DNA of 64,000 bases from Hippophae tibetana. Its lineage: Eukaryota; Streptophyta; Magnoliopsida; Rosales; Elaeagnaceae. The notes beneath the pieces were generated by a model that did not search any database, was not told where the DNA came from, and worked only from the letters and a program-made list of their open reading frames with translations. The stretch lies in assembly GCA_037013495.1 (NCBI GenBank), contig CM072804.1, positions 33,892,501 to 33,956,500 of the forward strand. The letters are read 5' to 3'. Both the position numbers and the translations under genes were made by a program. Shown piece after piece: positions 39,500 through 49,467 of this stretch; positions within the stretch are counted from its first letter, which is position 1; the number at the start of each line of letters is the position of its first letter.

Positions 39500-40110
39500 G
39501 TTTTATCCATATATTAACCTATTATGACTATTTGTTAATGAATACCCTAGTAGTGTACATTATGAAAAAGAATGATTTTATTTTTCATTAAGTCTCAAAT
39601 TTCAAGTTCATAAGTTAAACTTAACATTTGGTTTAAATTTTTAATAGTAAACTTAGGCTATGCTGTGAATTTTAATTTCTAGTATCCTAGGTTAACATGA
39701 ATCATTCCTAATAAAACATTTTTTCTATTTATTATTCTACTATCTAGCAGTACTAGTTTTGTTAGCGCATCAATTCCTTTTCTAAAATGTGCTTGATTAA
39801 TATTTGGATTCCTCCTAAATGAATGTAGCTAATTTTTCTTTTATCATTCTGCGGGATTTTTGATAATTTATCCATAATGATTTTTTTGTCAATTAATGGT
39901 ATGTTATACCTTTCTCTTACATCTATAATAGTAATACTCCTCTTTTTATTACTTATTCCATAATAAGTTATATCTTACATTGAAATTATTTTCTTTATTT
40001 GTAAGAATGAAAAATCTTTGAATTTATCTCCTTAAAATTTAATCTTTTTTTTTTTTGTATTTCATCAAAAATAATTTGTTAATTACTATTTTTTATGAAA
40101 AATATTCTAA
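39500..40110 (-). pseudogene. Caulimovirid movement-protein remnant
   Basis: On the - strand, 39780-39960 reads as D-V-R-E-R-Y-N-I-P-L..., then K-I-S-Y-I-H-L-G-G-I-Q-I. This resembles the core of the viral 30K-type movement protein of pararetroviruses. The frame is open for about 60 codons and then degenerates. The N-terminal part is duplicated at 42761-43000. Confidence 0.6.
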
Positions 40111-40770
40111 GATTTTATGTGTTTCTATTTCAATTATTTCTTGGTTTACTTATTAGCTAAATCATTACCAAATGAAGATGAAGACACTTAAACAATTGTT
40201 TTCATTTTTTTCACCTTAGGAAAAATTTATAAATTATTTTCTTATTAATATTTATATAATGATTAACATTAACATTCTTTACTTTTGATTTGAATTTTTT
40301 TTTATTTAATTGTTCAGTAGATATTATGGTGCGAAAAATTCTAACATGAATCTCCCATGTTAAGGACGTAAAGTTAGCTTACTTAGATATTTATACATGT
40401 TTAGCCAAAAAAAAAATTATTTAAACATTGGTTTTTTCATTTATTTATTTTAATACACTTAAAAAATTAATTAAAATATAACACACGTGTAATATTTACC
40501 TAAAAATCTAAATCATACTTAAAATAATTTTGAAAAAATATACCCTTATAATTTAAAATACTAACATATATTACTTCTTTATATTTTATTTTAAATTTAA
40601 AAAAAATAAACTTATCACCTAACATAAAAAGATTAGGAAAATTATAAAAAAAATAACACTCCTAAAATATATAACAATAAAAATAACACCTTACTAATAT
40701 TGAATGAGATTTAATTAAACAACATTCAATATTGAACATATTTAAATGGTCGTAGTGGCATCCAATTGGA
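39823..40770. repeat. Direct repeat, copy A
   Basis: Starts TGTAGCTAATTTTTC and matches 42761-43480 in the same direction at roughly 85-90% by eye. Copy A carries about 110 bp near 40395-40510 that copy B lacks. It covers the movement-protein end of the viral remnant and the sequence upstream of it. Confidence 0.85.
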
Positions 40771-40989
40771 TGAAGTTCAAAATGAAATGATGTATCATAC
40801 TTCAATCAGCTATAATTACTAATGAACAGTTATAATTACTGTTCAAAATGAAGTTTCTTTTCATACACAACAAGGGAGGAAGGTTGTATGTTACCATAAT
40901 TACTAGCCAACAACTATATCTACTACTAAGGGAACTATGTGGGTTAATTCCATCTACAGTAATGGCAAGACGAAGATTGCGCGGATTAG

Positions 40990-41890
40990 ATGTAAATTAA
41001 GGGGATAAATTATCTACTACTTTCTAATTTTGAGAATCATAAGGATGACGTAGCACTTCATCATCACATCGATTATCTGAATGTCAAGTCAACATCTTTA
41101 ATGTCTCTTTACTTTTGAACAACCTTTGAAAGCAATGAATCAGAGGAAAGTACCAAAGAACTTTTACAAGCACGCCTTTTTTAGGTGTTGTCTCATTTGT
41201 AGCATGCTTCCATCTCGATTCTTTACACATCGGAAAATCATCTGATGTCTCATATTATTTTCTATAAAGAATGAAATCATTTGGATAAGCATAAATCTTA
41301 TGATATTTCATGCCAAATCGACTAAGAGATTTCTCCACTTCATACATTGAAGATGTCAATTCAATACCCTCATGAAACATATCTATTAGTAGATTTAGTA
41401 ATTTTGTGCATCTATTGTCAGAAAAACCATGTTTTGCCTTCACATTGTACAAATGAATCAATCCCGACATTTTAGTGTATTTCTAGCATTTTGGATACAA
41501 CAGTTTTTCAGCATCTTATAGAAGTTTTTTAAAGTTTTCGGGATCATCCTCATGTAGTCCATCTTCAACACCATGAAACATATTTTCTGTTTGTACATTA
41601 TGATAAGATCTATATAATCCACACACATTTTTATTTATCTCTTACTCATGAGTATTATCAATATTTTTTCTATGATAATACCAACATTTATAACTCAAAA
41701 AAATACCACTACGGATAAGGTAATACTTAATCTCGACAACTTCATGAAATCACTCATTTTAACATTTAACACATGGTCATCGAATCATATTAATTTCATT
41801 ATTACTATTTCTACAACCAAATTTCAAGAAACTTTCAACTCCAGAAATATAGTCCTGCTCAATTTTACACTTTGACATTCAATATTTGTC
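40990..41890 (-). pseudogene. CACTA (En/Spm) transposase remnant, TNP2-like
   Basis: The clearest part is an open 71-codon stretch at 41255-41470 on the - strand. It has a L-Y-N-V-K-A-K-H-G-F-S-D block and ends in ..H-K-I-Y-A-Y-P-N-D-F-I-L-Y-R-K, matching the conserved TNP2 pattern of an L-K-A-.-.-G-W-S-D block followed by C-P-N-D-C-I-L-Y. Downstream (41150-41250) reads C-K-E-S-R-W-K, the next family landmark (usually C-P-V-C-G-.-S-R-W). Upstream (41480-41890) is the decayed N-terminal part, including G-(V/L)-.-D-G-L-H/M-.-.-D. The rest of the transposase is missing. Confidence 0.8.
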
Positions 41891-42565
41891 CATTTTCTAT
41901 TAATGACATTAAGCATATTAAATATGTGTCTAATCAATATATTTTAGGTATTATTATATATGAATTCCCTAATTATTAGAATATATTCCAAAACATACAT
42001 AATACAAAAAATTATTATTTTAATCATTTTAAAATTGTATTACTTTTACTAAATAAAATTTAATTATTTATATGTAATAAATTTATCCACGGTAAATATT
42101 CTAGTCCCTCAAACCCACAGAATCCAGATATTATTTAATTTACCTTAACCTACTTAAAAAATTAGCCAAACAAATAATAACATGCATAATACAAAACATA
42201 CATAATACAAAAATTTATACAAAAAAATAACGCAAAGTGAATAATAAGTGCATAGGATTAATAAAAATACTTACAAAAGTAAATGAAGTGACAAAATGAA
42301 GGAAATGAAGAAAAAAATAGTGTTATGTAAGTGAGAAAATAAGTATAAAAAATTTGAGTATTTCGCTCAAAAAATAGGAGATCTGGAAGATAATTTGGAG
42401 AGGAAGAAAACTCACTAAATGGCATTGGAAATGATGGTCGTAGGTGGCCTAAAAATGAAAAAAATGGAGGAGGTGAAGCTCGGTTTTGAGTTTTTGGGTG
42501 CTGTAAATTACAAATGATGCGTCTGATGAAGAAGAAAGAAGAGAAAAAGAAAAATTCACATGGAT

Positions 42566-42715
42566 AGTGTCGGTTGACGTGTTAAAACAACGCTACACGA
42601 GGATATAGCGTCGATTCTACTGTCAACTGACGCTACACACGTAGATAGTGTCAGTTGACACAGAACCAATGTTACGTCCTACGTGTAGCATCGATTCAAC
42701 ACGTCAACCGACGCT
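42566..42715. repeat. 150-bp imperfect inverted repeat, CACTA-associated
   Basis: The left arm starts AGTGTCGGTTGACGTGTT and the right arm ends AACACGTCAACCGACGCT. The reverse complement of the right half aligns with the left half along about 75 bp with scattered mismatches. Within each arm the unit GTCRGTTGACR / YGTCAACYGAC recurs. It lies on the 5' side of the - strand transposase remnant, where CACTA elements keep subterminal repeats for transposase binding. The canonical CACTA terminal repeat was not found. Confidence 0.75.
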
Positions 42716-42760
42716 ATATAAAATTACTCATTAATTTTTTTTTTTACAGTTTAAAATTGA

Positions 42761-43480
42761 TGTAGCTAATTTTTCTTTTATCTTTCTAAGGGATTTTTGA
42801 TAGTTTATACATAATGATATATTTGTCAATTAATAGTATGTTATACTTTTCTTTTGCATCTGTAATAATAATATTCATTAATTTCTTATTTTTTTCATAA
42901 TAAATTATATTTTACATTGGAAATATTTTTTTTATTTTTAAGAATGATGAATCTTTAAATTTATCTCCTTAAAATTTAATCTTATTTTTTGTATTTCATC
43001 AAATTTCGTTTTGCTAATTACTATTTTTTATGAAAAATATCTTGTTAGGTGTTTCTATTTCTATTATAAATTATTTTCTTATTAATATTTATAATGATTA
43101 ACATTAACATTCTTTACTTTTGATTTGAAATTTTTTTATTATTTAATTGTTCAGTAGACATTATTGTGCGAAAAATTCTAACATGAAACTCCCATGTTAA
43201 AGGACGTAAAGTTAGCTTACTTAGATATTTTATACTTAAAATAATTTTGAAAAAATATACCCGTATAATTTAAAATACTAACATATACTACTTTATATTT
43301 TATTTTAAATTTAAAAAAATAAACTTATCACCTAATATAAAAAGACTAAGAAAATTATAAAAAATAACACAACTAAAACTTATAACAATAAAAATAACAC
43401 TTCAATAATATTAAACAAAATTTAATTAAACGACGTTTAATATTGAATATATTTAAATGTCTGTAATGTCATCAATCGAT
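42761..43480. repeat. Direct repeat, copy B
   Basis: Starts TGTAGCTAATTTTTC like copy A and follows it through the motif GTGCGAAAAATTCTAACATGA (43166 onward; 40331 onward in copy A) to about 43480. It encloses, with copy A, the CACTA remnant and the hairpin. Confidence 0.85.
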
Positions 43481-43915
43481 AAACTTTTATGATAAGAATT
43501 TTATTTTTGTAATATATATCATACTTGAATTATTTTATTATTTAAACAAAAGAACTTATTAGATACAAAGAGCTTTAAAACATAATATTTAATATGATTT
43601 TGGTTAAGGAATGAATTTTTAATTGAGTCAAAAATTTATTATTAATTTTTAATTCTTTATTTATTTGTCATTGCATTATATAAATTTCTAATATGTTGTA
43701 AAAGTTAAACAAAGAGCAAAATTAAGAAAACCTAACAATTTATAAATTTCAAATATGTTGTAAAAATTAAACACAGAAAAATTAAAAAACAAATTAACAA
43801 GTCACTTAAAATGCATCTTTAAATAATAAACCAACATTGGTATTTAAAGTCCAATTACCCAAAATGATTACTATCGGAAGCTTACCTAAAGAGATTGAAA
43901 ATTCTAAATATTCTG
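43481..43915. other. AT-rich spacer
   Basis: No gene. Contains two near-copies of TATAAATTTCTAATATGTTGTAAAA-type sequence (about 43678 and 43740). Confidence 0.45.
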
Positions 43916-44099
43916 TGTTAATAAATCATATTAGTTATATATTGATTGTATTCAATTAATATATTTTTTCTTAAACATTATTAGCTGTATATACAACTAA
44001 TATATTTTTCCTAAAATTAGATTCTCATTTCCTATATATATATATCTGTATAATAATTCATTGTATTGTAATTGTAAAAATATATTTCAGTATATTCAA
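43916..44099 (+). repeat. Solo LTR of the copia element 2 family
   Basis: Starts TGTTAATAAATC, like the 3' LTR at 27389 but with the TG intact, and continues with the same order of motifs: TATTAGTT..ATATTGATTG.., TTTTTCCTAAAA, and CATTGTATTGTAATTGTAAA near the end. Length about 184 bp against 192. TTCTG before and TTCTT after look like a 5-bp target duplication with one change. No internal sequence remains, which indicates recombination between two LTRs. Confidence 0.75.
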
Positions 44100-45965
44100 T
44101 TCTTTGGGACTTATTTGGTTGAACATTTAAGGGGATGCAAATTTAATATTTTACTGCTTCAATAGGCCTCATTCCCTGCTGATAGCTTTGGAGATAAAAG
44201 CTACTATAATCTTTCACCTTTTTGTATAGTTGGGGCCTGGACTCATTCACCAAATTTTGAAAAGGTTCAATCTCTCTATCTTGCTCTGGAATATAGAAAA
44301 CAGCCAAAGAAACTCTATCCCTTTCTGAGTTTGTCACAACCCTGTGTATTCTGCTCTTGAATATCCCATTGCTAGATATCTGCTTCATATATTGTGGAGA
44401 AATTGATCAGATAAATCAATATGCACATTACTAATAATCAATCTACACTTCAATTAACAATCAAGAATGTCCATCAGAGTTTATTTATATTTAAGAATTG
44501 ATGCACACTCAAGAACTATACCACAGTACTCACTCCTATGGTTCTGTATCACTTGTTCACTCAATTCTTACAAGCCTATGAAGTTTCTAATAAGCAAGAA
44601 CAACTCTTTTCTCTTCTCTTGATCACTACAATACCTCGCCAATGATGACTACTAGAAAAGTAATATGCACAACTACTACTTCTCCTTAACAACCTGCCGT
44701 ATATAGCACCTAACAACTAAGTCTAGTGAGGGCATACGGATGCCATTGGTCCAGCAGTTCAGCCATTCAATTCTGTTAGACTCTAGAGTGTGCTTCTTAG
44801 TGCCATGTCATCACATATATCAAATCTGCTAATGCTTAAACTCACTGTTGATTTTTTTTTTTGGGTGCAAGGTTTAAGTTTGGACCCAATATGTGTGTTT
44901 TTTTTTATTACGAAAATCACCTGTAAGATAGGGTCAAGTTTGGGTGAAATTATAACTACGTTTAAGCGAATTTTACAATGTAGAGTTGAGTGTGTAGAAT
45001 TTTAAACATCTGTGTGAAAAGAAGAAAATAACACAAGTTATATGGGTGTGTGAAATATTTATGTGTGAAGATTGATGGTCTTATAACACTTACAAGTGTG
45101 TTCAGAATTTTCACACTGCTATCTGCTGAAAAATGAAGACTGAAAGAAAGCTATATCATGAATAATGACCGAAAAAAAATTCTGAAATAAGGTTAACTCA
45201 AATTAGAAGAAATCACCTCAGCTTGATCCCCAATATTGACGAGAAGAGCCTCAGGAAGGATTGGAGCTTTGAACCACTGGTTGTCTTTGAGAAACTGAAG
45301 GCCTTCCACATTCTTGTCTTGCAAGAGAAGAGTGATTGCTGTTCCATCTGCATGTGGTTTAGCACCAAGTACCAGATCAGGCCTTGGACATTTGGGATAC
45401 AAGTTAAACTTTGCTTTCATTTTTGCCTTTTCTCCATACTGTTCTATAAAGCATTTATCCGCCAAATTTAATGATCTTGCCATGGCCTTAAGGATCACTT
45501 CAGCTATCAGTTTTGATTTTTCAGTAAATTCATGCAAAATTGTCCTGCAGTTTATTAGGTCATAATGTTATAGTATTATACTGTTATTATACATTCATAC
45601 TCTTCAAATAAATCTAAGTGCATTCATATGGCTTCCAAATGGATCATTATGATATTTTCAGATTCTTAAAAATTTAAAAGGAGCTTGGGAAAATTCAATG
45701 AAATAGATGTAAAATTTACCACCTATGTCAAATTGGGTACTGGCCCATTGCGAATTTGGGATCATGTTTTGTGATAGATTTTATTTTGTGTGTAGCATAT
45801 TTTCATGACCTTAAATTGAAAATAACAATCGTGCTGCACTTAACACGGTCTATTGTATTATATAAATAAAGTTTTATTTTTATCTAGTCTACACTACATA
45901 TATTTTATTTATATAAAGATTATAGAGTATAATTAAACATATTTATTTATAATGATGCATTAGGA

Positions 45966-46097
45966 TTTCAAAAAGTTTTATATCTCTAACATTGGGAACA
46001 CGGGTATCCAACATTTAACTTGTTTAATTTCTTTCAAAAAGTTTTATATCTCTAACATTGGGAACACGGGTATTCAACATTTAACTTGTTTAATTTC
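45966..46097. repeat. 66-bp tandem duplication in the pseudogene
   Basis: Two head-to-tail copies starting TTTCAAAAAGTTTTATATCTC (45966 and 46032) differ at about one base (ATCC versus ATTC). It lies in the space where exon 2 is missing, so it arose recently. Confidence 0.9.
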
Positions 46098-46379
46098 GTG
46101 CAACATTTATATCATTTTGATCATTTTTGTTAAAAAAATAATGATTAAACGTAATATTAAAATAACTATATTAATAAAAATGACATAAATATTATACGAA
46201 ACTAAAGGTTGTATGTAATTTTACGAATTAAACATTAAGGATTTTTTGCAATGATCTTAAATATTAGGAGCATAAAACATATTAAAGCTCTTAAGTTTTG
46301 TATAGTTTTCTAGCATTATTAGGATATTATTAGGATATTCGTAAGTATACTAATATTTGAATTCTAAATTGTATTAAAA

Positions 46380-46510
46380 AAATTGTGTCAAAGCTAACAA
46401 TCAATGTCAATCAAGGACAATCAATACCAATAAATTATGTTGGGTCAAAGCTAACACTTAATGTCAATCAACACCAATCAATACCAATAAATTATGTTAG
46501 GTTAAAGCTT
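46380..46510. repeat. Tandem near-duplication, unit about 62 bp
   Basis: Two copies of GTCAAAGCTAACA..AATGTCAATCAA..CAATCAATACCAATAAATTATGTT. They follow the 66-bp duplication in the same exon-less interval. Confidence 0.75.
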
Positions 46511-48589
46511 ATTATATCATAAAATTTATATTCATACTTTGACCCATTAACCCAAATCCATATCTTTAAATCTATGAAAAGTTTTCTTAAATTCATAAAA
46601 TATTTATGGGTTTTACAAATTATTTACTTTTGTGCTTTATTCCAATATATTATGTAAGAATCACAAATGAAACCCTAGCTGTAATTATTGGTTACTGATA
46701 TTATCTCTGAGCTTTAAAAAATATTAGTTTTTTTTTTTAAATTGTGATAATTAAAACCCTAATTAGAGATGTACATTTTAATTGTGAATAATTAAAACTG
46801 TGATTATCCGTAAAAATCTAACAGTTTTTTCCTAAAAATAACGAACCAAAAAGATATAGGGTGGGAATAACTATTGTAATACCGAAAGTGTAGTTAACCG
46901 AAACCAAACATATATTAATATTATTATTTTATATACATATAATTATATAAAAAAATAGAATTTTAATAATAAAACACACAATATTTTATATAATTAGATT
47001 ATATTTTATTTATTCTTACTTCATATATTTTTTATTTTATTTAAAAAAATATGTGTTAAATAGTTAAAAAAATGAAAATTAATGTCAATATTTTGAATAA
47101 TATAATAAAGTATGAATTAAATTAACATTTAATTTTTATAAAACTAAATAAATGTTAAAAAATAAAAAATTTGATTAAATCGTAAAAAAACTGCTACCGA
47201 TTTATAACCATAGTTATTAACCAAATATATTTGAAATTGATGCAGAATGGTTATAGTTATTAACATAATCGTCTTCGTTCGTCACACGGCCATTCATGAC
47301 CCTAACTACCGCATAAAGAAAACCCTAATTGTAATGCCAAAAAAACCCAAACCTAATTGCAATATAAAAAAATTCATATATGATTCAACCGCGCGGAATA
47401 TGAATGGCTGCTCAAGTAAAGAAGGCCAATCAAACTATTGATATTATCAAGATAATGTCTCCATGGTTTATTGCCTGAAACATCAAAATCACTCTTGAAA
47501 AAAAAAATTAAATGAAGATTAGGCATTGATCTGGACTTAAGCTTTCAAATTAAATTCCTCTTCCAACTAATTTTACATAATTAATTCACTAATTAAATTC
47601 TAAATGAATTAACAAGATGAAATATATTGTTCTAACTAGAGCTTCATGTTCAAGAGTTGACTAGATCTTGAACTCTTCTTTTAGGAAGTTCTGAAGCCCA
47701 AACTTAAAAAAAGTGAAGTTTGTACGTTAAACCTGAAAGCATCCCCAAGTGCTGAGAGCTGATAGAAGTTGACTGAATTCATTTGAAGTGGTGGAGAGAT
47801 TGGTAAGGAGGCCAAGATCAATAACTGGAACATCCATGAAGGGAAAAGCAGCAGTAAGAAGTTCACCATCTCTCTGAATATACTCTTTTGGCACTTCTTC
47901 CTCCATCTTGTTTTCAGGATTAGATTCAGCAGTGCCTCTTCAAATCTGCTGTCACTCAGGAGCTATAACACTTCTTTGAAGGTGTTATGGGGTTTCACTT
48001 TTAACATTTTTACAGAAATAGCTGATATGGGCTTGGGATTTTTTCTGAGTCAAAGGGGAGTTCGTGATGCAGTCTTGATACGTGGTTTCCGGTAAATAGT
48101 AAATTAATTTTATAATATATCAGATAAATTATAAATATATTTAAAATATTTATGTAATTATTATATTAATAATATATAAATAATGATAAAACATATTTTT
48201 ATCATTATTTATACAATGTTGACATAATTATAAATTTATACAAATATAATTTTATGTAAGTGTTTATTGTTAATCATAGTATATAATTACAACTAAGATA
48301 AATGATTAATGTGAATTATCTATCCAAACGTGAAGTTTAAAGAGATGTTAAATGAGTTAGATCGGTGACTCAATTCAATTAATTTCATTTAAAATTAATT
48401 CAATAAACTCATTGGTTAAAAAAATCCATCATATTTAACTTACGAATTTAAATAAATAACTCATTTAATAATTTTTTTACTGAAAATAATTTTTAATTGA
48501 ACATTTTTTGACTAAATATTATTCTTTGGAAACATTTTTTATGGACCAAATAACAAACTTTTTTTAACTAAACATTTAAATTTGTTTGG

Positions 48590-49012
48590 TTGCTTCAAGA
48601 AGAGAATTGGAGTTGTGCTAGCATTAAATTTGATGATAAGGTGAAAGAAAATGGTGCTCATTGCACTTGCGTATGAGATTGAAATTCTACACATGACAAA
48701 AATTTCGTAGGTAAAATGTTTATGGTCGTGGTTCACATACAATACCCATGTCAATTTGAGATAGAGAAGTCATTTCCAATAATAAGCTCAAAAATATTGT
48801 TATTCTTCATTTTTCATTGTTCAAGAAGAAAATTGGACTTGTGCTTGCGTTTGAATTTGATGATGAGTGAAAGAAACTAGTGCGCATTGTACTTGTGTTA
48901 TATTGAAACTCTGCACATGACAAAGATTTCTTAGGCAAAATGTTTTTGTGGTGGTTCACATACAACACCCATGTCAATTCGAGATAGAGAAGAAATTTCC
49001 CAATTCCCCCTT
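48590..49012. repeat. Tandem duplication, unit about 190-230 bp, between the dioxygenase genes
   Basis: The segment from about 48596 to 48782 recurs at 48828-49010 (shared start GA.AATTGGA.TTGTGCT.GC, shared end ACCCATGTCAATTYGAGATAGAGAAG). It lies between the end of the intact dioxygenase gene and the start of the pseudogene, so it is part of the pseudogene's upstream region. The - strand frames of 71 and 110 codons that cross it look alike only because of the duplication. Confidence 0.75.
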
Positions 49013-49467
49013 CATATACAAGTGAGAAGTTGTAGATATGACAAGTCACTGTATTCTCTACTTCCCCTTCTACCGGATAAAAGTGGTGTAGAAGGAAGAA
49101 ATGGGCATGAAATAAGATGAACCATTTTTTCCCATCCATCTATCTCTACTTTGATTTACAAAAGTTATCTTAGGAGGAGTTTAGATCATAGAAGTGGTGT
49201 GAGGTCATATTATATATATATATATATAGTCATTTCAAGTATGCATAAAATGTGTTTTTAACACCAAAAAGCATTTCAGGAGAAAAGAGTTTTTTTTTCC
49301 GCTAAGATAGGAAAAAAGAGAGTTAATATAAGAGAATACTTCTCATTATTATAGATAAAGGTTAGGCAACCCCACCAACATATGCTTTTAGTATAGTCCA
49401 TTTCAAACAAGATTATATATGAATTCCTTCTTATCTATATGCTGGAGGAGAAATCCCAATTGGAGAG

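Larger units (their letters stand above)
33560..40300 (-). mobile_element. Endogenous caulimovirid (pararetrovirus) remnant
   Basis: Read on the - strand, from high to low coordinates: a movement-protein-like block (about 39500-40110); a long middle part without clear landmarks where a capsid would be expected; an aspartic protease (about 37080-37330); and reverse transcriptase followed by RNase H-like sequence (about 35560-36720). This order and a total near 6.5 kb fit family Caulimoviridae rather than an LTR retrotransposon: no LTRs and no integrase are seen. Every domain is broken by many stops and frameshifts and the base composition has drifted to about 75% AT, so it is an old, non-functional integration. 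Sequence at 33560-35500 is included by continuity only; a 99-codon open - frame lies at 33970-34269. Confidence 0.75.
44143..47906 (-). pseudogene. SRG1-like 2-oxoglutarate/Fe(II) dioxygenase, exon 2 lost
   Basis: Exon 1 is 47906-47733 (58 residues, ending L-S-T-W-G-C-F-Q). Exon 3 is 45544-45217 (with H-A-D of the iron site). Exon 4 is 44379-44143 (H-R-V-V-T-N and R-V-S, which bind iron and 2-oxoglutarate), ending in TAA. Exons 3 and 4 have exactly the lengths of the upstream paralogue (328 and 237 nt) and good splice sites. Exon 2 should be about 248 nt. A correct acceptor with the first codons A-I-N-H-G remains at 47474-47460, after which similarity stops. Joining exon 1 straight to exon 3 shifts the frame and meets TGA four codons later. 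So no full enzyme can be made from this DNA. The iron and co-substrate residues are intact, so the loss may be recent. An assembly error or a displaced exon 2 is the alternative. Confidence 0.82.

Noticed and set aside
39823..43480. Direct repeats as LTRs of one retrotransposon
   Set aside because: The repeats contain viral coding remnant, lack TG..CA ends, primer site and PPT, and enclose a CACTA fragment.
48539..49139. Two - strand frames of 71 and 110 codons as paired small genes
   Set aside because: They resemble each other only because the DNA is tandemly duplicated; no homology or conserved start.
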